Positions 30,002 through 38,907 of a stretch of 44,049 bases of DNA are shown piece after piece. The notes beneath the pieces were generated by a model that worked only from the letters and a program-made list of their open reading frames with translations, had not been told where the DNA came from and ran no database searches. How positions within the stretch are numbered: the stretch's first letter is position 1; each line of letters starts with the position of its first letter. Source of the DNA: a virus; the IMG/VR virus record IMGVR_UViG_3300033145_001836, positions 1 through 44,049 of that record; one strand, written 5' to 3'. A program made the position numbers and the translations under genes.

Positions 30002-30234
30002 TACATACCTCCTTTCCTAGACAACATTTTTAAAAAGGCATCATCAAAAGACCAACCTGTTATTCCGCTAGACACCGCTGGGCTATCCGTACCATCATGA
30101 GTATGCCCTGTAGTTCCGTTAAAAGCATTGTTAAAAGCCGTTCTTATTAAACCAAAGTTATAAGTAACATTTTCAGCACTTAAACCTAGTCCGCTAGATA
30201 TAGACCTTAACGTACCTATGTTAATAGCTGCCAC
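30001..30234 (-). CDS. Small tail-fibre-like protein with THTHDG-type motif (77 aa, GTG start)
   Basis: Helix FGLIRTAFNNAFNG is followed by TTGHTHDGTDSPAV, a His-rich turn common in fibre hinge regions of phages. The GTG start follows AGGAGG. It is probably a small structural or fibre-attachment protein. Confidence 0.65.
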   Translation of the reverse strand: MAAINIGTLRSISSGLGLSAENVTYNFGLIRTAFNNAFNGTTGHTHDGTDSPAVSSGITGWSFDDAFLKMLSRKGGM

Positions 30235-31841
30235 TATCTTAGCCTCCTATATTGAAAAACCAACTGTGCTCCTCCATACGAGATACTATCTGTATCTTCA
30301 TTGCCACTGTTCTCTATAATTAACTCAATGAAAGCTCCCTTGCCATTTATAGACATTTTATAATCCAGCATTCCTTTATCCGCCCAAATAGTAGAATCCC
30401 AAACTTGTGTTTGGCTGGGGTCAGAAGAGCCGTCCCAAAAAGGAACATTACCTTCCTGTTTTAGAGTTAAATCCGAGATTGGTCCTCTATATCTTCCAGC
30501 GATATTGTAAGCAAAGGTAGTAGAGCCATTCACATTCTGATGTAACAAAACATAAGCAGTTCGGAAACTCTTAGGTATCCCAGGACCTCCAGGAACAATA
30601 GGTCCTAAATGAATGGTACTTTTTATATCCTTCCCTGTGCCACTGCTATCATCATCCTTGAAAACATAGTCTGGTTCCATAATATAAATCTTACCACCAG
30701 AGCCTCCTCTATAAACACTTTCCGAACCATCACTAGCTATGATGTTTTCCAAACAAGCTGCCTCGAATCCGTCTCCTTCATACCAACCATTCCAGACATG
30801 CCTAACCGTGCCGTTTTCATCTATGCCAGAGAGTGCAAGGTTATAAGCAAAACCTGTATTGTAGGTTGAAGAACCACTTGTCTTAGCTCCCCATAAGATT
30901 TCGTTCCTTCTACGGTCATGAACCCCCTCAATTTCATCGTAATTATCAACATCCCTGAACTTCTTTTCAATATTGTCGGATATCTTTCTGACCTCAAGCC
31001 CATCTTCTACCTGCCTTCTTAGTATACCTTCATAAAATCCTTCCTGATTGACAAACCTTATTATGTTTCCTTCAGTTACAATCGACCAATGAGAAGTAAT
31101 CCCGCTACCTATGGCTACCTTTATCTGCTCCAAAGTATCACTTTCAGGGTCTCCCTCCGTATTTATATATATGCTGTTCTTCTTACCTACAACTAAGAAA
31201 CTCCATGCGGAACCCATCCCTGTAACTGGCTCCATATCTCTACCATCATCATAAGAAAAATAACTACTAACGCCCCAAGTAGTAGGGTCAAGGGAGTTAG
31301 AAGCATATACACGGGTAGGATAGTCATCACAACCAGAAGCCATTAGCCTATTCCCGTAGACGAATAGGTATCTAGGAACATTACTTGATACAAAATCATC
31401 AGCAAAATTAGTCAGCAACGAGCTAACATCGGAACCGTCGTACTTTAGAAAATCAACACCATTAGCCAGGATAGCAATACTATTCCCGCTACCATCATTA
31501 AAGGTAACGACACTTGGTTTGTTGCTACTAGTTAATCCGCCTATTTGGATTAAAAGGTTATCCGAACCCATTTTATACCACTTCTTGCCTATTGTTACGA
31601 GGACTTCCCTGATAATCCCTGCACCATAAGGTCTATTATATTGATGTATAGAGGTTATATCCCCAGTAGGTCCCGTGCTGTTTAGTAAAGTAGAACCTCC
31701 TCTTGTATAAGCTATTCCTCTGGAATCAATGTGCATATTAATAAGCCTAAAAGCCTCATCCTTAGCAATAGACAGAACATTATCGGTATACCTGCATCCG
31801 CCCCTAAGAGGCGGTAGTAGCATTGTTGACTTTCGTAACAT
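30234..31841 (-). CDS. Tail/stabilisation protein (P22 gp10- or T7 gp12-like, 535 aa)
   Basis: The start is ATG 31841 with AAAAGG; the upstream GTG at 31865 lacks a site. A strand-rich protein with YLFVYGNRLMASGCDDYPTR and VYAS, AWSFLVVGKKNSIYINTEGD and NGWYEGDGFEAACL, typical of propeller-like tail proteins. It follows the adaptor gene, as P22 gp10 follows gp4 and T7 gp12 follows gp11. It should close the portal channel and form the short tail. The first residues overlap the 54-aa gene. Confidence 0.65.
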   Translation of the reverse strand: MLRKSTMLLPPLRGGCRYTDNVLSIAKDEAFRLINMHIDSRGIAYTRGGSTLLNSTGPTGDITSIHQYNRPYGAGIIREVLVTIGKKWYKMGSDNLLIQIGGLTSSNKPSVVTFNDGSGNSIAILANGVDFLKYDGSDVSSLLTNFADDFVSSNVPRYLFVYGNRLMASGCDDYPTRVYASNSLDPTTWGVSSYFSYDDGRDMEPVTGMGSAWSFLVVGKKNSIYINTEGDPESDTLEQIKVAIGSGITSHWSIVTEGNIIRFVNQEGFYEGILRRQVEDGLEVRKISDNIEKKFRDVDNYDEIEGVHDRRRNEILWGAKTSGSSTYNTGFAYNLALSGIDENGTVRHVWNGWYEGDGFEAACLENIIASDGSESVYRGGSGGKIYIMEPDYVFKDDDSSGTGKDIKSTIHLGPIVPGGPGIPKSFRTAYVLLHQNVNGSTTFAYNIAGRYRGPISDLTLKQEGNVPFWDGSSDPSQTQVWDSTIWADKGMLDYKMSINGKGAFIELIIENSGNEDTDSISYGGAQLVFQYRRLR

Positions 31842-31968
31842 TTCTATCCTTTTTTCCTTGCTCACTTAAAATAGCTAATCTCCGCTCTAGTTCCTGTTTA
31901 GAAATTCCTCTTTCTTTTAGGACAGGGGAATCCTTTAGAAAACCTTTATCTAAAAACGTGTTTGACAT
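31804..31968 (-). CDS. Small hypothetical protein (54 aa) overlapping its neighbours
   Basis: AGGAG lies 5 bases before the ATG at 31968. The product (MSNTFLDKGFLKDS ... KQELERRLAILSEQGKKD) has a predicted helix and is polar. It overlaps the adaptor gene by 23 bases and the stabilisation gene by 38 bases in different frames. It could also be only a translational bridge between them. Confidence 0.5.
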   Translation of the reverse strand: MSNTFLDKGFLKDSPVLKERGISKQELERRLAILSEQGKKDRNVTKVNNATTAS

Positions 31969-32770
31969 GGTTGCTCCTATGCGTCTGGGTTCTACCAAGT
32001 ATTCCATTTAAATCATTCCATATTTCTTTGGCTCTTCTTTCCAAGTCAGTAATAGGGTCATCCTCATCCAGTCTCCAGTCTATCCCTGCTTCTAGGTGTA
32101 TAAGATTCTGAAACCTCGAACTCATAGGAACCATTATGGATACATCTGTAGGGGTAGTAATCCAGGTCCCACAAGTAAACACCCCAGTAGAACCCACAAA
32201 GTCTGTAATTTCATGGAACTCCCCACAGATATCCACCATATACATTCCATTATACCAGTCATCTACGGACACAATACTCCCCTGAGTCGCTGTTGATGTC
32301 AATGTTACCGTGGTGCTAGATGTGTCATCTGGGGTAGCTTGGAACAATCTCTTAGGACTAGTGGGATAGTAAACTCTTATAGTACCACTGCTTGTTTTTT
32401 CTGGGACTCCTAACTTACCATTACGGTAATAGTATTTAAACCCAGAAGGAGAATAATTAATATGCCAAAAGCGGTTTTCAAAATGCAAGGGTTCAGTGTC
32501 AACAGGACTATTAGCCCCAGCCGTAATATCCTCGACCAAAGCCACCCTATCTACACCAAGAGGCATAGTGTATTCAAGGCTACCATCTAAAGCAATATCA
32601 TAATAAGTACAAAAAAACCCAGGTCGGATGTTCAAAATACGGGAACAAATCATATCTACAGCGTCATTAATATACCTCAACACATAAGTATCTATTGTAG
32701 GACCCCTGGATTCATGTTCCCCTATATGTCTTTTAGTTCTATCTAGTAATTCGCTTAAATGATATAACAT
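31946..32770 (-). CDS. Head-tail adaptor, tail tubular protein A-like (274 aa)
   Basis: The N-terminal helix has YINDAVDMICSRILNIRPGF, followed by strands (FKYYYRNGKLGVPEKTSSGT) and a C-terminal helix (LIHLEAGIDWRLDEDDPITD). This fits the adaptor proteins (P22 gp4, T7 gp11 type) that dock a tail onto the portal. The position before the stabilisation protein supports it. Confidence 0.65.
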   Translation of the reverse strand: MLYHLSELLDRTKRHIGEHESRGPTIDTYVLRYINDAVDMICSRILNIRPGFFCTYYDIALDGSLEYTMPLGVDRVALVEDITAGANSPVDTEPLHFENRFWHINYSPSGFKYYYRNGKLGVPEKTSSGTIRVYYPTSPKRLFQATPDDTSSTTVTLTSTATQGSIVSVDDWYNGMYMVDICGEFHEITDFVGSTGVFTCGTWITTPTDVSIMVPMSSRFQNLIHLEAGIDWRLDEDDPITDLERRAKEIWNDLNGILGRTQTHRSNHVKHVFR

Positions 32771-32772
32771 TT

Positions 32773-33315
32773 TTACAAATCCATTCCTGCCGTAATGTAA
32801 GGTCGTTTAACCTTTCCTGGGTTTACTCCTGTAATCCTTCCTAAGGCTTGAAAGGTTCTTCTGTATTCTCCTCCCATATAAGTCAGCATGTCTAAGGAAT
32901 CCTCATCCCTTTTCTTTTTAGCCTCTTCCCTAGCTTTTCCTAAACCTAGGAAAAAATCCTTCCTAGCCTTCTTGCTCCTAGAGTGGTAAAGTATTTGTTT
33001 GGTATGTTGAACAGCTCTACCATCAAGAGGTCTAAAGGCTCCACCAGGTTCTTCAACCGTAAAGAAAATCCACCTAAAACCCTTAAAATTAGTTGCAAAG
33101 ATAATAAATTTTTCTAGGTCGGGGGAATATAACACTTCTAATGTTAGCCCCTGATTCCTACCAATTTGTACGATTTGCTTAACAAAAAGGTTTTCTTTGG
33201 GTATTTTCTTAAAAACTAGAGCCCTTAAGCCTCTCTTTTTTCCTTCCATAGGAACAAGCATATCTTTCTTTTCATCAAGAAAAGGTTTTTCTTTTATACT
33301 AGTCCTGCTAAGCAT
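32773..33315 (-). CDS. Hypothetical structural-region protein (180 aa)
   Basis: The ATG follows AGGAGG. A basic protein with strands (LEVLYSPDLEKFIIFATNFK) and a Lys/Arg-rich helix (RKDFFLGLGKAREEAKKKRD). No family recognised. It lies between the capsid-region genes and the adaptor, where head-completion or packaging-related proteins usually sit. Confidence 0.6.
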   Translation of the reverse strand: MLSRTSIKEKPFLDEKKDMLVPMEGKKRGLRALVFKKIPKENLFVKQIVQIGRNQGLTLEVLYSPDLEKFIIFATNFKGFRWIFFTVEEPGGAFRPLDGRAVQHTKQILYHSRSKKARKDFFLGLGKAREEAKKKRDEDSLDMLTYMGGEYRRTFQALGRITGVNPGKVKRPYITAGMDL

Positions 33316-33323
33316 TCTTCCTC

Positions 33324-33518
33324 CTACTTAATCTTGAGCAGTTTGTTAGCAATTTCTTGTGCGGTTATTTTAGTCGAAGCAATCATCTCTTTTTCTTTTG
33401 AATAATCATCATTATGGGCTGAGATAACATATCCGTTATTAACCTTCTTCACGCTAACACTGGTATAACGGATTACACTCCGTTTAGATGGTGTAGGTCT
33501 AGTTTTAGCTTTAGCCAT
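33324..33518 (-). CDS. Small basic hypothetical protein (64 aa)
   Basis: ATG 33518 is preceded by GAGGAG at 8 bases; an open frame extends further upstream, but the ribosome site decides. A strand (VIRYTSVSVKKVNNGYVISA) and a C-terminal helix (ITAQEIANKLLKI). Function unknown. Confidence 0.6.
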   Translation of the reverse strand: MAKAKTRPTPSKRSVIRYTSVSVKKVNNGYVISAHNDDYSKEKEMIASTKITAQEIANKLLKIK

Positions 33519-33519
33519 T

Positions 33520-34911
33520 TTAAGCACTCCTCTTCTTTCCTTGACAAGGACCAATCCATACACTAAAGGGCTTGGAAGCTGCATTCCCTCTTATGTCGAT
33601 TAAATAATTATCCCATTGACCAATCAGGGAACCAATCTTATCCGTGGTACTGGCGTCATCTTCAAAGAACAGCAATATTCTATCCGCCGTAAGAGTACAT
33701 ATTCCAGGAGTACAAATACTCCCCCTCGTGAACTGGTTGGTAACAACCTTAGTCCATGTAGTATCGCTTACACTACAAACCACTACTTTACCTACATCAT
33801 TAGTATTGGCGTCATCCTCATAAGCTATGGCTACTTTTCCACCATCAAGGTTTGTTATCCGAGGAGTCAGGGCAGCAGTAGTGGTTAGTTCTAATTCGGT
33901 TTTCTTTGTAGGAGTTGTGGTACTTATAGTAGCCATATTTATATGGAGCTTGGTAGCATCAATCCATGTAAAGGCTACCCTATCTTTACCTATAGCAACA
34001 CAGTCAATCCCAGTAGCTGCTCCAGTAGCTCCAGCCATACTAACCTCATCACCACAAACAATAGCTTTAGCTGTACTTACTGTAGCACAACACATGGTTA
34101 TGGGGTCATCGGCATCTCCTCCAGCTTGATAAACAACAGCTACATCTCCTGTAGTATGACTACATATAGAAAGTTCCTTGGTATCATCTCCACCATCGAA
34201 CTCTACCGCTGTCCCACCAGTTGAGACAACCATAGTAGCAGCGACATAATTAACCGCTATTAACAACCCCTTACCATCTGCATCTAGGGAATAAGCTACA
34301 GCTAGGGTCAAGGTATTAGCAAGACAAATAGCGGTTCCCGAAAGAGCATCCAATGTATCCGCTACTACTTCCTTCTCATCCCCCTGGGTTATAGTAGTTC
34401 CATCCACGGAACCCATTCTTACACAAAGATAACTAGAACCTCCACTATCATTATAAGAGATAGCATATAAAGTAGAAGAAACCTTACATATATCAGCTCC
34501 TTTGGTTTCAGCATTATTAACAGTTACAGCAGAACCCCAGGTTATGGCTCCACTGGAAGCCACAGTCCCTGCTATGGCATATAACTTAGTTCCTACAGTG
34601 TAAATCCCTACAACTAAGGAACTTGTTAAACTTACAACTTTTTGTAAACTTGTACTATTAGTAGTAACAGGAGCAGCCTTAGCCACGGGGAAGTTAAACC
34701 CCTTTACTACTATATCTACATCCTCAATATAGGTTCCCTCAGAATCCGTAGTAGCTACCAAGGGTATGTTTTTATAAGGAGAAGATGGTCTCTTCAAAAG
34801 GGGCTCATCGGCTGTAGAAGGAGTGGTCCCCACTATTAAGGTCCCCCTGAGCTTCTCTAACCCTATCCCGCCTATACTATTATACCTACCTGTATGTGTC
34901 ATGTATCTCAT
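33520..34911 (-). CDS. Propeller-like repeat protein A (463 aa), probable capsid spike or fibre
   Basis: Residues 85-420 repeat a 45-50-residue unit of the form LYAISYNDSGGSSYLCVRMG ... ITQGDEKEV, the D-rich blade pattern of beta-propellers. The N-terminus (STADEPLLKRPSSPY) and LIDIRGNAASKPF near the C-terminus are shared with the larger paralogue upstream. Lying just after the major capsid gene, the pair may decorate or crown the capsid, or form receptor-binding spikes. AAGGGAG precedes the ATG. Confidence 0.65.
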   Translation of the reverse strand: MRYMTHTGRYNSIGGIGLEKLRGTLIVGTTPSTADEPLLKRPSSPYKNIPLVATTDSEGTYIEDVDIVVKGFNFPVAKAAPVTTNSTSLQKVVSLTSSLVVGIYTVGTKLYAIAGTVASSGAITWGSAVTVNNAETKGADICKVSSTLYAISYNDSGGSSYLCVRMGSVDGTTITQGDEKEVVADTLDALSGTAICLANTLTLAVAYSLDADGKGLLIAVNYVAATMVVSTGGTAVEFDGGDDTKELSICSHTTGDVAVVYQAGGDADDPITMCCATVSTAKAIVCGDEVSMAGATGAATGIDCVAIGKDRVAFTWIDATKLHINMATISTTTPTKKTELELTTTAALTPRITNLDGGKVAIAYEDDANTNDVGKVVVCSVSDTTWTKVVTNQFTRGSICTPGICTLTADRILLFFEDDASTTDKIGSLIGQWDNYLIDIRGNAASKPFSVWIGPCQGKKRSA

Positions 34912-34926
34912 CTTTTCTACTCCCTT

Positions 34927-36546
34927 TTAATCAACATCAATAACTTTAAGCTTACCATTTATCTTCAACACATAAGCCTCATAAGCTTCCGAAGCTACCT
35001 GGCTTCTTATATCTATGGTTCTACCACTTGTTGAAATACCGCTCTTATAAGGTTGTTCAGTTCCATCATCCTCCACATACATACCCTCATCTTTAAACAA
35101 CAAAATAACATTTTGATGCTTGTTCCAAGGTAGGGTTTCCTTAGTATCCATAGCGGTATTAGCACTACTCTTGGTGGTTCCACTTACCTTATAAGCAGCC
35201 ATTTTACCCAAGCCAGCATTTTCCAGACTAAGCATAAATCCACCATAGGCTATAGAAGCTGCTTGACTTCTTATATCAATAAGATGGGGAGTTATTATTC
35301 CCACAATATGTTTTCCTGTGGTAGCTACAAAGGAAGCAACAAATATTTTATCCGTTAAAGCCATCACACTAACATAAGTACTGGTAGCTAAGGAGAAAAC
35401 ATCCGCTTCTCCTTCAGTTATAGTTATGGCATGGGTAGTGGAGTTTTCGGACAAAGAAAACAATTTAACTTTACCATAATTGCTATCTCCAGTATCCTCA
35501 AAGGCACAAACGCCTTTCTTGGAAGTACTCATATCAAAGCTGAAATAAGCAGTATTACTTGTATTAATAGCTAACTCATCTCCAAGGGTTAAGTCCCCTT
35601 CGGATATATAAGCAGCCCTTAAATGCCCATCGTTTGTATCAATCCAGCCTACAACAATTCGGTTTTCCAGATAGCTTTTCACACTTATACTTGTCGCAGC
35701 CTGAGCAGCCCCCGCCATTGAGGTTACATCCCCATAGGTTTCCACTAAACCATTGCTAAAGCACTTTCCTGTCCTATAGGTTATGGGGTCGTTAGCGGTG
35801 GCGTTATCTTGATAAACAACAATAAATTCCCCTGTGGTATAAGAAGCTAAAGCGGGATATTTAGTAGTGGCTCCACTCTCGAATTCTACAGGGGTTCCTG
35901 GAGTAGAGAAGGTAATCCCATTAAAAGGACAACCAACAACATCAAGATGCCCATCACTATTTAAGGTAAAAGCAATAGCAAGGACATAATCTCCAGGGTA
36001 GCAAATAGCAGTACCGCTTGCCTTTTTCAAAGCTGCTGCATTTATTTCCTTCTCTGTTCCCTGAGTAATAACCCCTGCTGCTGTTACCGTGCAAATCCTG
36101 GAGCAGAGATAATCACTACCTCCATCATCACAATAAGCAATAGCGAATTTTAAAGCTCCTATCTTACATATAGAAATATCCGTAGTAGTAGCATTATTAA
36201 CAGTTACTTCAGCCCCCTGAGTAATAGCCCCAGTTGCACTTACCACCTTAGCCCTGGCATAAAGCTTTCCACCTCTCAGATAAGCACTAACCCCTAACAA
36301 AGGTCCCAAGGTAACACTAACTATGTTAGTAACAGTTGCTGCACTAAAGGCAGCTTCTGCCGTATCGAATTGAGACCCTTCTCTATCTAATGTTTCAAAA
36401 TATATACCCTCCTGCACAAACCCAAAAGGGAACAGATGCTTACTGTTCCAACGATTCCGTGGCTTACTTAACAAGGGTTGATTAGCCACAGCAGCCGTTG
36501 TCCCATTAACATAAAAATTCTTCAATTTATTAAATCTTAATCCCAT
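34927..36546 (-). CDS. Propeller-like repeat protein B (539 aa), paralogue
   Basis: ATG 36546 is preferred; the TTG at 36624 has no ribosome site and lies inside a hairpin. The same D-rich repeats occur (FAIAYCDDGGSDYLCSRIC, GEFIVVYQDNATANDPITYR). It has an extra C-terminal part with LIDIRSQAAS at about 440 and TIDIRSQVAS at about 515, so a small unit was duplicated there. Protein A ends with the related LIDIRGNAAS. An alternative view is two copies of a receptor-binding protein of different length. Confidence 0.65.
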   Translation of the reverse strand: MGLRFNKLKNFYVNGTTAAVANQPLLSKPRNRWNSKHLFPFGFVQEGIYFETLDREGSQFDTAEAAFSAATVTNIVSVTLGPLLGVSAYLRGGKLYARAKVVSATGAITQGAEVTVNNATTTDISICKIGALKFAIAYCDDGGSDYLCSRICTVTAAGVITQGTEKEINAAALKKASGTAICYPGDYVLAIAFTLNSDGHLDVVGCPFNGITFSTPGTPVEFESGATTKYPALASYTTGEFIVVYQDNATANDPITYRTGKCFSNGLVETYGDVTSMAGAAQAATSISVKSYLENRIVVGWIDTNDGHLRAAYISEGDLTLGDELAINTSNTAYFSFDMSTSKKGVCAFEDTGDSNYGKVKLFSLSENSTTHAITITEGEADVFSLATSTYVSVMALTDKIFVASFVATTGKHIVGIITPHLIDIRSQAASIAYGGFMLSLENAGLGKMAAYKVSGTTKSSANTAMDTKETLPWNKHQNVILLFKDEGMYVEDDGTEQPYKSGISTSGRTIDIRSQVASEAYEAYVLKINGKLKVIDVD

Positions 36547-36598
36547 TGTTTTTCCCGCCTTTTTAAACTTCCTAACTTTTAAACTTTTAAAAGTCCTT

Positions 36599-36630
36599 GG
36601 GTTCCTAAGTATAAAAATACTCAAGAACCC
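36599..36630 (-). terminator. 14-bp hairpin after the major capsid gene
   Basis: On the minus strand GGGTTCTTGAGTAT pairs at all 14 positions (two G-U) with ATACTTAGGAACCC around TTTT, 33 bases past the capsid stop. Only a weak U-tract follows (AAGGACTTTT). It is likely a partial terminator or RNA stabiliser that lifts capsid mRNA over downstream genes. Confidence 0.6.
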
Positions 36631-36662
36631 AAGAACACGGGGTCAAAGGCAACCCTCACGTG

Positions 36663-37955
36663 TTAAGTAACAAGTTCAATATCTCTTAATGAACCAAGTT
36701 TTGTTCTATCATAAGTAGCGAAATTATACAACCAGACATACTCAGCGGTCCAGTTAATATAACCAGCAACCTTTTGTAAAACACCTACATCACCAGGGAG
36801 CCAGTCTGCTGGCTCAACCTGGAAAACCACTAATTGTTTAGTATCAAGATACTCTATCCTAGTTTCGGGATAAATAGGGTCGCTTAAACAAACCGCACCT
36901 CTAAAAGTTGGACCTTGCCAGTTTCCCGCAGCATCCAAGGATTTTTGGTCATTTGTCATCTGCATACTATCCGCTAATTCTAAATAGGTTTCCAGCGTAT
37001 CTGGACCCATATACAATAAATTAGGGCTTCCACCACTTTTTTGCACAATATCATTCCAAGGACCATTCATCCTAGGCCTTGTAAGAGGTTCTACTGTTCC
37101 TGAACTAGAACCATACTTAACCCATGAATGCCAATCAGGGACGTCACCAGTATCAATGCCGCCATAGTTATCATCACTATCGCTAATCATCTTCCTTATC
37201 CCGTCGGCTTCATAAATTGTCCCTGAACTGTTATTACCTGCTACGTAAACATAATCCCCTTCAGCTATTGCACTTAAACTAGCATCAATGGTAATAATAC
37301 CTGAGGTATCTCCAGAACCAAGGGTATTAATGGAACTAATTGTTACTAATCCATCTCCTCCTGCTCCTTCGGCACTTCTCAAAGTAGAACCAGTAAAGAA
37401 ATTAATCTTACTCCCAGGGAACAAGAACAATAAACCATTTCCATTACTCCCAGCAGCAGTGTTATCAATTCCCCAAGCATTATCCACCACAATAGAAGTA
37501 GTTGAAGAACCACTATCTACTTCAGCAAGTTTCCCATCAGCATTACCTAGCATCATTCTATTAAGATTCCTTAACCAGGTATCCATGACAGTTTTAGTAG
37601 CTCTGGCAAAAGCAGGGTTAAAGGCTCCTCTGCTTCCCTCACTCTGTTTCATAAGTTGATGAGAAATTTGGAGAACACCTAAATGAGTGGTTATACTAAC
37701 CCTACCTCTTTGATACTCACCAGCATCTGGAACAGGATTGGCACCGTTTTCAGCTCTAGAACCCACACCTGCACCCGAAGGGAACTCCACAGGCCAATAT
37801 CCATATTGACCCTCGATACTTTCATGGTCAAACCTGACAACGGATTCATCTAGAAAGGGATTCAACCTTGCTTGTGCCATTTTCGACACGGGTATATAAA
37901 ACTCCTTAAGAAAATTACTATAGTCGGATAAGACTACTGTATCTGTTGCAGCCAT
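36663..37955 (-). CDS. Major capsid protein (430 aa)
   Basis: Size, position after a scaffold-like gene, and sequence (helix LSDYSNFLKEFYIPVSKMAQ, an insertion rich in Gly/Ser, C-terminal AEYVWLYNFATYDRTKLGSL) fit the HK97-fold coat protein type found in P22-like and other podoviruses. It should form the head. AAGGAAAG lies before the ATG, and a 29-bp dyad lies in the gap upstream. Confidence 0.8.
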   Translation of the reverse strand: MAATDTVVLSDYSNFLKEFYIPVSKMAQARLNPFLDESVVRFDHESIEGQYGYWPVEFPSGAGVGSRAENGANPVPDAGEYQRGRVSITTHLGVLQISHQLMKQSEGSRGAFNPAFARATKTVMDTWLRNLNRMMLGNADGKLAEVDSGSSTTSIVVDNAWGIDNTAAGSNGNGLLFLFPGSKINFFTGSTLRSAEGAGGDGLVTISSINTLGSGDTSGIITIDASLSAIAEGDYVYVAGNNSSGTIYEADGIRKMISDSDDNYGGIDTGDVPDWHSWVKYGSSSGTVEPLTRPRMNGPWNDIVQKSGGSPNLLYMGPDTLETYLELADSMQMTNDQKSLDAAGNWQGPTFRGAVCLSDPIYPETRIEYLDTKQLVVFQVEPADWLPGDVGVLQKVAGYINWTAEYVWLYNFATYDRTKLGSLRDIELVT

Positions 37956-37974
37956 TAAAACTTTCCTTTCCTTT

Positions 37975-38003
37975 TTTAACTATTCACCCTATGAACAGTT
38001 AAA
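37975..38003. promoter_or_regulatory. 29-bp dyad, copy 4 (14-1-14)
   Basis: Left arm TTTAACTATTCACC, centre C, right arm TATGAACAGTTAAA. The left arm, read as DNA, is identical to the right arm of copy 3 read on the other strand. It fills the 48-base gap between the scaffold stop and the capsid start. Confidence 0.7.
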
Positions 38004-38840
38004 TCAGCCTCCCCGTTTCAGCCTTTGGTTTTCAAAAAACTTTTGCCCAGCCTTAATCTGTCCTTGGAAATCTCCTAACCTTGGAAGTTCCTCTGGGACA
38101 AAAGCTGGTCCTCCAGCTCCTTCACTTGTAGGAAGCTTTTTTCCATTTCCTTTTACTTCTTTCACAACCACACCTTTTGCTTTAAGTAACTTGGCTACAT
38201 CATTATGTTTTTCAGAGACAATAGTCCTAACCTCTTTGCTAGACGGCAACCTATTGTTAATAGCATAAAAAATATTTATCCTATCCTTTACACTATCAAA
38301 AGATGCAAGGGAAAATTCTTTCTGAATTAACTCTTTGGCATCGTCCAAAAGAGCACTAAAATTTCCCTCCCTGGTCTGCTGTTTTATTTCCTTCATATCA
38401 TCCTTTAGACCTTTTATTTCTTCCAAAAGACCTTTCACAGCAGGGTCGGATAAGGTTTCTTTCTTCTCCTTACTAGGGACCTTCCCAAGAATCACATCTA
38501 GCTCAGAGGTATAAGAATCCCACTCGGCTGGATTATGAGTCTTAAAAAAGTTTAAATCATTATGGAGAGCCCTTTGTGCATCCAGGTTTTTCCCCCTCAA
38601 TTTTTCTACCCTCATTTTTTCCTCATCGAATTTAGCTCTTTCTTCCGCTAACTTCTGAGTTTTTTGAGTGTAATCACTCTGTAAGTTGTGGTCTCTTTCT
38701 TCCATCCTGCGAATATCCTCAGGGGAATAAGTTTTACCATCAACCACAATTTCAGCAGCCTTGTTAACTTCGGTTTCATCGTCTAGTGTCGTGGATTCCT
38801 TATCCAAAGGGTCATTCACTTCTAAACCTTCAGCAACCAT
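38004..38840 (-). CDS. Scaffolding protein (278 aa)
   Basis: An acidic N-terminus (PLDKESTTLDDETEVN), a long Glu/Lys-rich coiled coil (about 45-90), another helical region and a basic C-terminus (NQRLKRGG) are the standard make-up of phage scaffolds. It lies between portal and capsid genes, as expected. It should direct capsid assembly and be removed before or during packaging. AAGGAAG lies before the ATG. Confidence 0.8.
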   Translation of the reverse strand: MVAEGLEVNDPLDKESTTLDDETEVNKAAEIVVDGKTYSPEDIRRMEERDHNLQSDYTQKTQKLAEERAKFDEEKMRVEKLRGKNLDAQRALHNDLNFFKTHNPAEWDSYTSELDVILGKVPSKEKKETLSDPAVKGLLEEIKGLKDDMKEIKQQTREGNFSALLDDAKELIQKEFSLASFDSVKDRINIFYAINNRLPSSKEVRTIVSEKHNDVAKLLKAKGVVVKEVKGNGKKLPTSEGAGGPAFVPEELPRLGDFQGQIKAGQKFFENQRLKRGG

Positions 38841-38907
38841 TGTACTTCCTTTCTATTAAAAGTAAAGAGGGTATTCTCTTTCCCTGTAAGTTACTTTAAC
38901 TTCCCAG

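Noticed and set aside
31842-31865. Upstream GTG start for the stabilisation protein
   Set aside because: There is no ribosome site before it, whereas the ATG at 31841 has AAAAGG at good spacing.
36547-36624. TTG start for propeller-like protein B
   Set aside because: It lies inside the hairpin after the capsid gene and lacks a ribosome site; ATG 36546 fits the paralogue's start.
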